The notes beneath the pieces were generated by a model. It had not been told where the DNA came from and did not search any database. It saw only the letters and a list, made by a program, of their open reading frames with translations. A stretch of DNA of 64,000 bases from CAZENU01 sp965117035 (GTDB taxonomy: Bacteria; Chloroflexota; Dehalococcoidia; Lucifugimonadales; CAZENU01): positions 2,604,001 through 2,668,000 of the forward strand of contig OZ220748.1 of the NCBI GenBank assembly GCA_965117035.1, written 5' to 3'. Every line of letters begins with the position of its first letter. The first letter of the stretch is position 1. A program made the position numbers and the translations under genes. Of this stretch, positions 33,718 to 41,494 are shown piece after piece.

Positions 33718-34923
33718 TCAGCAGTGGTCGAGTTCCCAGATGGGGAAGTAGTACGGGAAGACGGCGCGGAAGACGTCGCCGGCGGGGCCGTCGACCTCCA
33801 CGGGCTTGGCGGCGCGGTGCGGGCCGAAGACGAGCCGGGCCACGTCGCGGCGGCTCAGCTCGATGTCGTGGGCCATCGGGCCGGCGGCTATTTCGACGTC
33901 GCCGCCGCGGAAGATGAGGCCGACCGACTCGCCCGTGTCCGGGCAGGACAGCGACAGCTCGGCGTCGAGTCCCCCCGCCCGGCTCCTGAGTTGGCCGCGG
34001 ATGGCGTTCATCAGCCCGGCGACGCTGTTCACCCGCATCATCTGGTAGCCGATGCCGTCGCCCTCCTCGACGGGACGCCGCGCGTCCGGCCTGCGGGCCT
34101 CCAGGAGCCGGCCCAGCGGGGACGACGTCAGCGGGACCGGCGCCTGGATGCCGCTTCCCGGCTCCAACCGGTCGAGCGCACGGCGCACGAGCGTCTCCAG
34201 CCCGGCGGGATCGCCGCCGCCCTCGATCAACCCCGGCTTGTTGAAGCCCTCGCCGATGACCAGGTACGCGACCGGCTCGCCGGCGTCGAGCGCCAGCGTC
34301 GTGGACACCTTGGGCAGCGTCAGAAGCGCCCGGTAGTCGCCCCGCGAGCGGACGATGCGCCGCGGCTCGGCGTCGTGGGCGCCGACGACCAGGTCCACGT
34401 GCGATTTTTCCGCCGGGTCGAAGACGGCCACGTCGTGGGATCCGGGTGCGAACAGCTCCCGGTCGTCGCGTCCGAGCGCGTAGACGAAGCCCTGGGAGGC
34501 GACGGCCTCCCAGCCCGAGTTCCAGTAGAAGGGGAAGGTCGCCTCGCGCGTCCACAGCACCGCGACGGGCCACCCGCGCTCGGTCTGGATGCGGGTCGCG
34601 TCGCGTAGGCACCGCGTCGCGTAGCCGCGATGGCGGTGGTCCGGGTGCGTCCCCGTCGGCCCGATTATCCCGATGGTGAACCGGTCGCCGCCGTTGACGA
34701 CCTCCCTGGGCGCGACGGGGACGTGGGCGACGATCCGGCCGTCCACGCTGAGCACGCGGTGGAGGTCCAGCCGCGGCTCGCGGAAGATGAGCGGGTAGTC
34801 GGTGGCGATGTCCTGGTCGGTGCCGGCCCGGAAGACGGAGTTGATGAACGCGACGGTCTCCTCGAACTCCGACTCGCGGCACGCCCTGGGGCCGTCCACG
34901 CGCCCGGCGTCTCCCGGGGTCAT
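33718..34923 (-). CDS. GNAT-family N-acetyltransferase with Eis-like C-terminal domain
   Basis: The 401-residue protein has a GNAT acetyl-CoA motif in IGIIGPTGTHPDHRHRGYAT (R-x-x-G-Y) at about residues 82-101. A second acetyltransferase-like region follows, then a C-terminal sterol-carrier-like domain (VGLIFRGGDVEIAAG), the layout of Eis/enhanced-intracellular-survival proteins. The substrate is unknown. Its start overlaps the stop of the upstream PPOX gene by 4 bp, the last step of a four-gene operon with an M19 homologue and an MBL hydrolase. Confidence 0.8.
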   Translation of the reverse strand: MTPGDAGRVDGPRACRESEFEETVAFINSVFRAGTDQDIATDYPLIFREPRLDLHRVLSVDGRIVAHVPVAPREVVNGGDRFTIGIIGPTGTHPDHRHRGYATRCLRDATRIQTERGWPVAVLWTREATFPFYWNSGWEAVASQGFVYALGRDDRELFAPGSHDVAVFDPAEKSHVDLVVGAHDAEPRRIVRSRGDYRALLTLPKVSTTLALDAGEPVAYLVIGEGFNKPGLIEGGGDPAGLETLVRRALDRLEPGSGIQAPVPLTSSPLGRLLEARRPDARRPVEEGDGIGYQMMRVNSVAGLMNAIRGQLRSRAGGLDAELSLSCPDTGESVGLIFRGGDVEIAAGPMAHDIELSRRDVARLVFGPHRAAKPVEVDGPAGDVFRAVFPYYFPIWELDHC

Positions 34924-35360
34924 CCGACCCGGCCCCAGGCGACGGTCCTGGCCGGCGTGATGGCGATGACGGCGCAGCCCGGTTCGAGAAACTCGCGGTA
35001 CTGGGGGTACCTGTCGCGCAGCAGTCTTTCCGATGCGTCCCGTTCCTCGCCTTCCTCCAGGAGCTCGGCCGTGCCGCGCACCATGACCCAGGCGAGCTCC
35101 GACCAGTCCTCGGAGTAGTCGTCGACGACGAGCGCGACGTTGGGGTTCTCCAGGATGTTGGCGACCCGTTTCAGGCCGCGCGCCGGGCGGCTCTTGGGCT
35201 TGCGGTCGACGGCGGTGTAGACGCGGCGGCCGTCGAAGGCGTAGCAGACCGGCACGACGTGGGGGCGGCCCTCCGCGTCGGCCGTGGCGAGCCGGCCCAC
35301 CCTGCGCTCGGCGAGGAACGCCGCGGCCGCCGCCGGGACGGCCGGCGCGTCACCGCCCAT
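34920..35360 (-). CDS. PPOX-class flavin or F420-dependent protein
   Basis: The 146-residue split-barrel protein has AAFLAERRVGRLATADAEGR, PHVVPVCYAFDGRRVYTAVD, the run RPARGLKRVANILENPNVAL, VVDDYSEDWSELAWVMVRG and a closing RTVAWGRV. This matches the Rv0121-like PPOX group, thought to bind F420 or flavin. The start ATG overlaps the last codons of the upstream M19 gene by 11 bp, and its stop overlaps the GNAT start by 4 bp, so translation is coupled in both directions. Confidence 0.85.
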   Translation of the reverse strand: MGGDAPAVPAAAAAFLAERRVGRLATADAEGRPHVVPVCYAFDGRRVYTAVDRKPKSRPARGLKRVANILENPNVALVVDDYSEDWSELAWVMVRGTAELLEEGEERDASERLLRDRYPQYREFLEPGCAVIAITPARTVAWGRVG

Positions 35361-36357
35361 TTCCCCATACCTGCTCGAAGAGCCGCAGCCAGTTCCCGCC
35401 GAGGATTTTCCTGGCATCCTCGGCGGAGTAGCCGCGGTCCACCAGCTCGACGGCGATGTTGGACATCGAGTCGGGCGTCTCGAGTCCCTCCGGGTGGTAG
35501 TGGGGGTCCGCGATGGGGACGGGCCGCTCCAGGGGCCGGACGCCCTGCCGCGAGAAGAGCCACTCGAAGAAGGAGTGTGGCTGGTCCTGGCAGAAGTCGG
35601 TGCCGATGCCGACGTGGTCGATCCCGACGCGCTCGACAAGGTCGTCGATGGAGTCGACGTAGTCCTTCACCGTCGACTCGTAGCCGGTGCGGAGGTGTAT
35701 CGGGAAGGCGTTGGCGCCTACGACGCCGCCCTTCTCCGCGAGGGCCCGCAGCGCGTCGTCCGGCTTGTTGCGCGGGTGGTCGAAGAAGGAGCGCGCGTTG
35801 GCGTGGGTGAAGGCTACCGGCGCTTCGGAGGCCTCTATCGTGTCCATTGTTGTGCGGTCGCCCACGTGGGACAGGTCCATCAGGATGCCGAGGCGGTTCA
35901 TCTCGCGGACGGCGTCGAGGCCGAAGTTGCTCAGGCCGTCGTCGGTGCGCTCGAAGCAGCCGTTGCCCAGCAAGTTGCGCTCGTTGTAGGTGACCTGGAC
36001 GATGCGCACGCCGAGCGCGTGGAAGACCGCCAGCCGGTCTAGGTCGTTGCCGATGGGCGACGCGTTCTGCCATCCGAAGACGACGGCCGTCCTGCCCTCG
36101 GCCTTGGCGCGCCGTACGTCGTCGACGCTGCCGGCCTGCAGGACCAGGTCGTCGTGCTCGCGGAAGCGGCGCAGCCACGCGGCGATGTTGTCCAGCGTCT
36201 GCTCGTAGCCCTCCCAGACGGCGATCGTCGCGTTGATCGCGGTCACGCCGCCCGCGTGGAGGCTGTCGTAGACGGCGGCGCTGTCCCAGCGGCTGACGTT
36301 CAGGCCGTCGATGACGATCGCGTCGCGGTAGATTTTCTCGGCCGTTGTCGCGCTCAT
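35350..36357 (-). CDS. M19 (renal dipeptidase) family protein lacking part of the metal site
   Basis: The 335-residue amidohydrolase-fold protein aligns along the dipeptidase family: GILMDLSHVGDRTTMDTIEA, PVAFTHANARSFF, DHVGIGTDFCQ and KILGGNWLRLFEQVW. The first metal motif, normally D-G-H-x-D, reads DGLNVSRWD, and the bridging glutamate of the next motif reads FGWQNA. His, Asp and Glu at these sites are thus replaced. A distinct subfamily with a different or reduced metal centre is likely; loss of dipeptidase activity is possible. It is the second gene of the operon. Confidence 0.8.
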   Translation of the reverse strand: MSATTAEKIYRDAIVIDGLNVSRWDSAAVYDSLHAGGVTAINATIAVWEGYEQTLDNIAAWLRRFREHDDLVLQAGSVDDVRRAKAEGRTAVVFGWQNASPIGNDLDRLAVFHALGVRIVQVTYNERNLLGNGCFERTDDGLSNFGLDAVREMNRLGILMDLSHVGDRTTMDTIEASEAPVAFTHANARSFFDHPRNKPDDALRALAEKGGVVGANAFPIHLRTGYESTVKDYVDSIDDLVERVGIDHVGIGTDFCQDQPHSFFEWLFSRQGVRPLERPVPIADPHYHPEGLETPDSMSNIAVELVDRGYSAEDARKILGGNWLRLFEQVWGNGR

Positions 36358-36388
36358 GGGCGCGCCTCCCTTGGGGTCCGCGCCGCAA

Positions 36389-37192
36389 TCACTCCGGCTG
36401 CCAGCGGCGCCTGCCTCCGCTGCGCACGAAGCGCCCGAATCCCGGCTCGGGAAAATGTCCCGCGGAGACGAGCGAGCCCTCCTCCTCCAGCCGGTCGAAT
36501 ATCCGGTGCCGGGTCGGCTGCGCCAGGTCGGGGTCGACGTCGAACGCCGGGTTCCAGTCGGTGTAGTGCGCCTGCGCCGGGCTGTGCGCCACGTCTCCCA
36601 GGATGAAGCCGTGAACGCCCGCGGAGACGATCGCTATGGAGACGTGGCCCGGCGTGTGTCCGGGCGTCGGCACCGTCGTCAGCTCGGACGTCAGCGAGTG
36701 CTCGCCCTCGATCAGGTCGAGCGCCCCGAGCGCGTCCAGGGGCACGACGCTGTCGCTGACGTGCGGCGACTCCTCCAGCACGCCCGGGCCGGTCCAGTAG
36801 TCGTAGTCCTTCTTCGGCACGAGGTAGCGGGCGTTGGGGAAGGTCGGCCTGGTGTCCGTCAGGTTCCAGCCGACGTGGTCGGGATGCAGGTGCGTGGTGA
36901 CTACGACGTCGACGGCCTCGCGGTCCACGCCCTTGCGCTTCATCTCGTCGAGGAGCGCGCCGGTGGGCGGGCCGCCGCCGGTGTCGACCACGATGAGCCT
37001 GCCGTCGGAGCGGACGGCGACGGAGCCGTACCGGGGGTGTATGAGCTTGTCGGCGTCGAGCAGCTCGGGGTATTCGGCGCGCCACGTCTCCATCGTGCTG
37101 GCCGGAAAGACGACGGTCGCCGGCCCGGCGCCGTGGTCGTCCGTGAGCGATACGAGCTCGACGTTGCCTACCGTCTTCCTGTAGTCGGCCAT
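36389..37192 (-). CDS. MBL-fold metallo-hydrolase
   Basis: The 267-residue metallo-beta-lactamase-fold protein has the zinc motif TTHLHPDHVGW (HxHxDH), GHTPGHVSIAI, LGDVAHSPAQ and a closing SAGHFPEPGFGR. It is close to the lactonase-like and general hydrolase groups; the substrate is unknown. The start is the ATG with GGGAGGGT upstream; an in-frame extension to 37651 runs under selD and is not credible. It is the first gene of a minus-strand operon with M19-like, PPOX and GNAT genes. Confidence 0.86.
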   Translation of the reverse strand: MADYRKTVGNVELVSLTDDHGAGPATVVFPASTMETWRAEYPELLDADKLIHPRYGSVAVRSDGRLIVVDTGGGPPTGALLDEMKRKGVDREAVDVVVTTHLHPDHVGWNLTDTRPTFPNARYLVPKKDYDYWTGPGVLEESPHVSDSVVPLDALGALDLIEGEHSLTSELTTVPTPGHTPGHVSIAIVSAGVHGFILGDVAHSPAQAHYTDWNPAFDVDPDLAQPTRHRIFDRLEEEGSLVSAGHFPEPGFGRFVRSGGRRRWQPE

Positions 37193-37290
37193 CGTTACCC
37201 TCCCGCGCGCGGGCCGCTCCCTGTCTGAGGGGGCCATTCTACGCCTGGCCGCGCCGCAGTTCCAATATATGCGGTCGCGGGAGGGCCGCG

Positions 37291-37299
37291 TGATATACT
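37291..37299 (+). promoter_or_regulatory. Extended -10 promoter for selD
   Basis: TGATATACT combines a TG dinucleotide with TATACT, an extended -10. It lies 56 bp before the selD start; no good -35 is seen. Confidence 0.45.
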
Positions 37300-37354
37300 G
37301 CGCCGACCCCTTGGAGCCCGTGCCGCGGCGAACGCGGACGGGCGGGGATGGACG

Positions 37355-38413
37355 ATGGCCGATGCCGAGAAAGAGGTGCGGCTGACCTCGCTGGCAAGCT
37401 GCGCGGGCTGAGCCTCCAAGTTCAGTCCAGCGGACCTGGCGCAGGTGCTGCGCCAGCTGCCCGAGGTGAGCGATCCGGACCTGCTGGTCGGGCCCGGAAC
37501 GGGCGACGACGCCGCCGTCTACCGGCTTAACGACGAGGCGGCGCTGGTGCAGACGGTCGACTTCTTCCCGCCCATCGTCGACGACCCGTTCGTCTTCGGC
37601 GAGATCGCCGCGGCCAACGCCGTCAGCGACGTGTACGCGATGGGCGGCCACCCGCTGCTGGCGCTGAACATCGTCGGCTTCCCGGTGGACATGCCCAAGG
37701 AGACGCTAGGCGCCATCCTCAGGGGCGGGGCGTCGAAGGCGGCCGAGGCGGGCCTGCTCGTCGTCGGCGGACACACGGTCGACGACGCGGAGCCGAAGTA
37801 CGGCATGGCGGTCACCGGCCTGATCGGCCCCGGCGAGCAGATGACGAACGCCGGTGCGCGGCCGGGCGACGCGCTGGTGCTGACGAAGCCGATCGGGACC
37901 GGCATCATAACCACCGCCGGCAAGCAGCAGAGGGTGACCGCGGCGGTGCTCGACGGCGCGGTCGCGACGATGCGCGAGCTGAACGGGGCCGCTTCGAAGG
38001 CCGCGAAGGAGGCGGGCGTCCGGGCCTGCGTCGACGTCACCGGCTTCGGACTGGTGGGCCACCTGCTCGGCATGCTGCGCTCCAGCAACGTCGGCGCGCG
38101 GATATCCCGCGGCGCGGTGCCCGTGCTGGATGGCGCGCTCGAGCTGCTGGAGCAGGAAGTTGCCCCCGGCGGCACGCGGCGCAACCTGAGCTCCGCCGAG
38201 CCGGAGGTCGCCTGGGGCGAGGACCTCGACTCGACGGCGCGTCTCCTGCTGTGCGACGCCCAGACGTCCGGTGGCCTGCTGATGGCGGTCGCGCCGGACG
38301 CTCTCGACGGCCTGCTCTCGGCGCTGGAGCGCGGGGGCGTCGCGACCCGGGCGGTCGTGGGCGAGATCGTGGGGCCGTCGGACGACGGACGACTCCTCGA
38401 GGTCACCGCGTAG
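37355..38413 (+). CDS. selD: Selenide, water dikinase (selenoprotein, Sec19 encoded by UGA)
   Basis: SelD makes selenophosphate from selenide and ATP for selenocysteine and selenouridine synthesis. From the ATG at 37355 the frame is open except for TGA at 37409-37411, then continues without a break to 38413. Decoding TGA as Sec gives S-C-A-G-U-A-S-K: Cys16, Sec19 and Lys22, with the Sec-to-Lys spacing of catalytic Cys17-Lys20 in E. coli SelD. Later motifs are intact: GPGTGDDAAVYRLND, VSDVYAMGGHPLLALNI, VVGGHTVDDAEPKYG and DVTGFGLVGHLLGML. Full length is 352 residues. Starting at GTG 37445 would remove the active site. The organism must have SelA, SelB and tRNA-Sec elsewhere. Confidence 0.92.
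37409..37438 (+). promoter_or_regulatory. Sec UGA codon and candidate bacterial SECIS hairpin
   Basis: The TGA (37409-37411) is followed after 11 nt by a small hairpin: CAGTCC (37423-37428), loop AGC, then GGACCTG (37432-37438) with one bulged C. The position fits bacterial SECIS elements, which lie just 3' of the UGA. The base pairs are read from sequence; folding was not computed. Confidence 0.5.
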
Positions 38414-38459
38414 CCCTCCCCGCCGCGTCTGCTAACCTTTAGGCCGCGGCGAGGAAGAG

Positions 38460-40133
38460 TTGACCACGATACGAGACCACATATCGGCGCTGGTCGGCGC
38501 GGCGCTCGCGGACGCCCAGGCCCGGGGGCTGCTGCCGGAGGCGGACGTCGAGGGGCCGCTGGTGGAGCGGCCGCAACGGGCCGACCACGGCGACTTCGCG
38601 TCGAGCGTCCCTATGCGGCTGGCGCGCGCGATGCGCATGAGCCCCATGGCGATCGCGGAGCGGATCGTAGCCGCGATGGCCGACGACGAGACGGTCGGCG
38701 ACGTGTCGATAGCGCCGCCGGGCTTCGTCAACGTCTCCCTCAGCCCGGAGTGGCTGGCGCGGCAGGTCGACGCCATCGTCCGGGCCGGGGCATGCTACGG
38801 CGACGTTGACGTCGGGGCGGGCCGGCGCGTGCAGATTGAGTTCGTCAGCGTCAACCCGACGGGGCCGATCCACGTCGGGCACGCCCGCGGCGCCGTCTTC
38901 GGCAGCGCGCTCGCGGAGGTGATGGCCGCTGCCGGGTACGACGTGCAGCGCGAGTACTACTTCAACGACGCCGGCAGCCAGATGGAGCGCTTCAACCGCA
39001 GCCTGCTCGCGCGCTACCTGCAGCAGCATGGCAAGGAGGCAGAGCTGCCGGAGGACGGCTACGTCGGCGAGTACATGGTGGACCTGGCGCGGGAGATCGT
39101 CGACGAGGTCGGCGCGAAGTTTCTCGACGCGCCCGAGGAGGAGGCGGCCGCCGGAGTGGGCGCGCTGGGGCTCCAGAAGATGACGGCCGTCGCCAGGGAC
39201 GACATGCGCGACCTGAGGGTCGTGTACGACAACTGGTTCACCGAGCGCAGCCTGTACGAGAACGGGCAGTTCGACCGCGCGATGGCGCTGCTCGACGAGG
39301 CGGGCCTGCTCGTCCGGCGCGAGGGCGCGACCTGGTTCAGGTCGTCGTCGCTGGGCGACGACGAGGACAAGGTGATGGTGCGCCGCAACGGCGCGCCGAC
39401 CTACTTCGCCACCGACATCGCCTACCACTACAACAAGTTTCTTGAACGCCGATTCGACCGCGTGGTCGATGTCCTGGGCGCCGACCACCAGGGGCACGCG
39501 CGCTTCATGGGCACCGTCCCGACGGCCCTGGGGGTCGAGCCGGACAGGCTCGACCTGGTCGTCTACCAGATCGTGTCGATCAGGCGGGGCGAGACGGCGG
39601 TGCGGTTCTCGAAGCGGGCAGGCGAGGTCGAGACGCTCCGGGAGCTGGTGGAGGATGTCGGCGCGGACGCGTGCCGCTTCTTCTTCCTGACGCGGTCGCC
39701 GCAGAGCCAGATGGAGTTCGACGTCGAGCTCGCGAAGAAGCAGGCGGACGAGAACCCGGTCTACTACGTGCAGTACGCCCACGCCCGGATCGCGGGCATC
39801 CTGCGGACGGCCGCGGAGCGCGGGATCGACCACGCCGACGGGGACCTCTCGCTGCTGGAGCACGAGGCGGAGCTGGCGCTGGTGCGCAAGATGCTGGTGC
39901 TGCTGGAGCTGGTGCAGACGATGTCGGAGCGGCTGGAGCCGCACCACCTGCCCCACTACGCGGTGGAGCTTGCGACGGCGTTCCACAACTTCTACGAGCG
40001 CTGCCGGGTGGTCTCCAGCGTCCCGGAGGAGATGGAGCTCTCCAGGGCGCGGCTCAGGCTGGTGGAGGCGGCGAGGACGGCGCTGGCGCGCTGCCTGTCG
40101 CTGATGCTGATGTCGGCGCCGGAGCGGATGTAG
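38460..40133 (+). CDS. argS: Arginyl-tRNA synthetase
   Basis: This 557-residue class I synthetase charges tRNA-Arg. It shows the N-terminal Add-1 region (RADHGDFASSVPMRLARAMR), the HIGH-type motif NPTGPIHVGHARGAVFG, the YYFNDAGSQM segment, DVLGADHQGHARFM and a KMSKS-like VRFSKRAGE. The DALR anticodon-binding domain is at the C-terminus (FHNFYERCRV, ARTALARCLSLMLM). The start is TTG with GAGGAAG just upstream; this frame has no better start. It lies 46 bp after selD and may be cotranscribed with it. Confidence 0.95.
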   Translation: MTTIRDHISALVGAALADAQARGLLPEADVEGPLVERPQRADHGDFASSVPMRLARAMRMSPMAIAERIVAAMADDETVGDVSIAPPGFVNVSLSPEWLARQVDAIVRAGACYGDVDVGAGRRVQIEFVSVNPTGPIHVGHARGAVFGSALAEVMAAAGYDVQREYYFNDAGSQMERFNRSLLARYLQQHGKEAELPEDGYVGEYMVDLAREIVDEVGAKFLDAPEEEAAAGVGALGLQKMTAVARDDMRDLRVVYDNWFTERSLYENGQFDRAMALLDEAGLLVRREGATWFRSSSLGDDEDKVMVRRNGAPTYFATDIAYHYNKFLERRFDRVVDVLGADHQGHARFMGTVPTALGVEPDRLDLVVYQIVSIRRGETAVRFSKRAGEVETLRELVEDVGADACRFFFLTRSPQSQMEFDVELAKKQADENPVYYVQYAHARIAGILRTAAERGIDHADGDLSLLEHEAELALVRKMLVLLELVQTMSERLEPHHLPHYAVELATAFHNFYERCRVVSSVPEEMELSRARLRLVEAARTALARCLSLMLMSAPERM

Positions 40134-40142
40134 GGCCGGCGG

Positions 40143-40691
40143 CTAGCTGACGGGCCAGCTTCTGCCCTCGGCCTCGAGCGCGCCCTGTCGCTTGTAGTGC
40201 GCGGCCTTCCCGGCGTAGCCGGCGGCCGTGGCGGCGATCATGCGCGTGTGCCGCTCCTGGACCGGGCCGCGTACGCGCGCCGGCACCCCGACCACCATCG
40301 ACCCCGGCGGTATCTTCATGCGCTCGATCACCATCGCGCCGGACGCGACGAGGCTGCCGGCGCCTATGTCGGCGCCGTCGTTGACCACCGCGCCGTTGCC
40401 GATCAGCGACCCGTCGCCGACGGTCCCGGCGTGGCACATCACCCGGTGGCCGATCACCACACCGTCGCCGATCTCTACATCGGCGTCGCCGTGCAGCACC
40501 GAGTTGTCCTGGATGCACGTCCGGCTGCCGATGGAGATCCTGCCCGCGTCGGCGCGGATGACGGTGCCGGGCCAGACGCTGGACGACTCGCCGATCTCGA
40601 CGTCGCCGATCACGTAGGCGAACTCGCTCACGAAGGCCGAGGGGTGTATCCGGGGGAAGACGCCGTCGAGACCGCGAATCATGGGCTGCAC
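40143..40691 (-). CDS. Gamma-carbonic anhydrase family protein (left-handed beta-helix)
   Basis: The 182-residue protein has hexapeptide repeats forming a left-handed beta-helix. Candidate zinc ligands are the His in QDNSVLHGDADV and two His in VIGHRVMCHAG, the spacing of gamma-class carbonic anhydrases (YrdA/CaiE-like). Catalytic activity is not guaranteed in this family. ATG at 40682 (MIRGLDGVFPRIH) is an alternative start. It converges on argS. Confidence 0.87.
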   Translation of the reverse strand: MQPMIRGLDGVFPRIHPSAFVSEFAYVIGDVEIGESSSVWPGTVIRADAGRISIGSRTCIQDNSVLHGDADVEIGDGVVIGHRVMCHAGTVGDGSLIGNGAVVNDGADIGAGSLVASGAMVIERMKIPPGSMVVGVPARVRGPVQERHTRMIAATAAGYAGKAAHYKRQGALEAEGRSWPVS

Positions 40692-40800
40692 CTCGAAACC
40701 GTGTGGGCCCGCGCTCCCGCGGGCGCGGGCAAGTCTACCAGAAAAGGGCGGCGGCTATGGTATGCTTGCCTTGGAGGAGTGTCACTGGAGGTCTCATAGC

Positions 40801-40915
40801 CTGCTCTCCCCCGACGGGAGGGGACCGAGGTGAGGGTGACGATGAAGGTAGCGCCGGCACGGGTTCCCCCTCATCCCGACCTTCTCCCGCCAGGGGAGAA
40901 GGGACACGAACACCC
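40801..40915. repeat. Fragments of the 208-bp intergenic repeat family
   Basis: CTGCTCTCCCCCGACGGGAG, GAGGTGAGGGTGACGATGAA and CTCCCGCCAGGGGAGAAGGG match pieces of the repeat at 33251. They lie upstream of the TPR lipoprotein. Another fragment is at 53517-53570, just after the NuoG-like gene. Confidence 0.6.
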
Positions 40916-40927
40916 TCTCAGCTCACG

Positions 40928-41494
40928 ATGAACCGGAACGGCGGTCTGCACATGAGGTCGATGGTCGGCGCGGCGACGTGGGCCGCGCTTTTCGCGTTGG
41001 CGGCCCTGGCCGCCGCCTGCGGCTCCGAGGAGCCGCCCCCGACTGCCGTGCCCGAGCCCACGGCTACCGCCACGCCGGCTCCCACGGCGACGGCGACCCC
41101 CGAGCCGACCCCGACGCCGCGTTCGGGCACGATATTCGCCCGGTACCTTCGCGCGCAGGCGCTGCTCCGGTCCGGGCAGTACGAGGAGTCGATCCCGCAG
41201 TTCGACGTCGTCATCCGGCTCGTCCCGGACTTCGCGGAGGCCTACCACGGCAGGGGGCTCGCCTACTACAACGAGGACCAGATCGACAAGGCGATCGCGG
41301 ACTTCGACAAGGCCATCGAGCTCAAGCCCGGGTACGCCGACGCCTACAGGAACCGGGGCGTCCTCTACATGAACAGGGGTCAGATCACGCTCGGCGTGGC
41401 CGACCTGCGGCTGGCGCTGCAGCTCTACGAGGAGAAGGACGAGGAGGAGCGCGCGGCGGACGTCCGGAGGCTGCTCTCCGGGGTCATTCCCTAG
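40928..41494 (+). CDS. TPR-repeat lipoprotein
   Basis: The 188-residue lipoprotein has a signal peptide ending in LAAAC, then a Pro/Thr/Ala linker. About two and a half TPR units follow: RAQALLRSGQYEESIPQFDV, YHGRGLAYYNEDQIDKAIAD and YRNRGVLYMNRGQITLGVAD. It is probably anchored at the outer face of the membrane for protein-protein contacts. ATG at 40952 is another possible start. Its stop codon shares the four bases CTAG with the stop of the convergent DUF2851 gene. Confidence 0.78.
   Translation: MNRNGGLHMRSMVGAATWAALFALAALAAACGSEEPPPTAVPEPTATATPAPTATATPEPTPTPRSGTIFARYLRAQALLRSGQYEESIPQFDVVIRLVPDFAEAYHGRGLAYYNEDQIDKAIADFDKAIELKPGYADAYRNRGVLYMNRGQITLGVADLRLALQLYEEKDEEERAADVRRLLSGVIP

Noticed and set aside
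37355..37445. selD as a pseudogene with an internal stop
   Set aside because: The stop is a single TGA at the catalytic Cys/Sec position with intact sequence on both sides, which fits selenocysteine better than decay.
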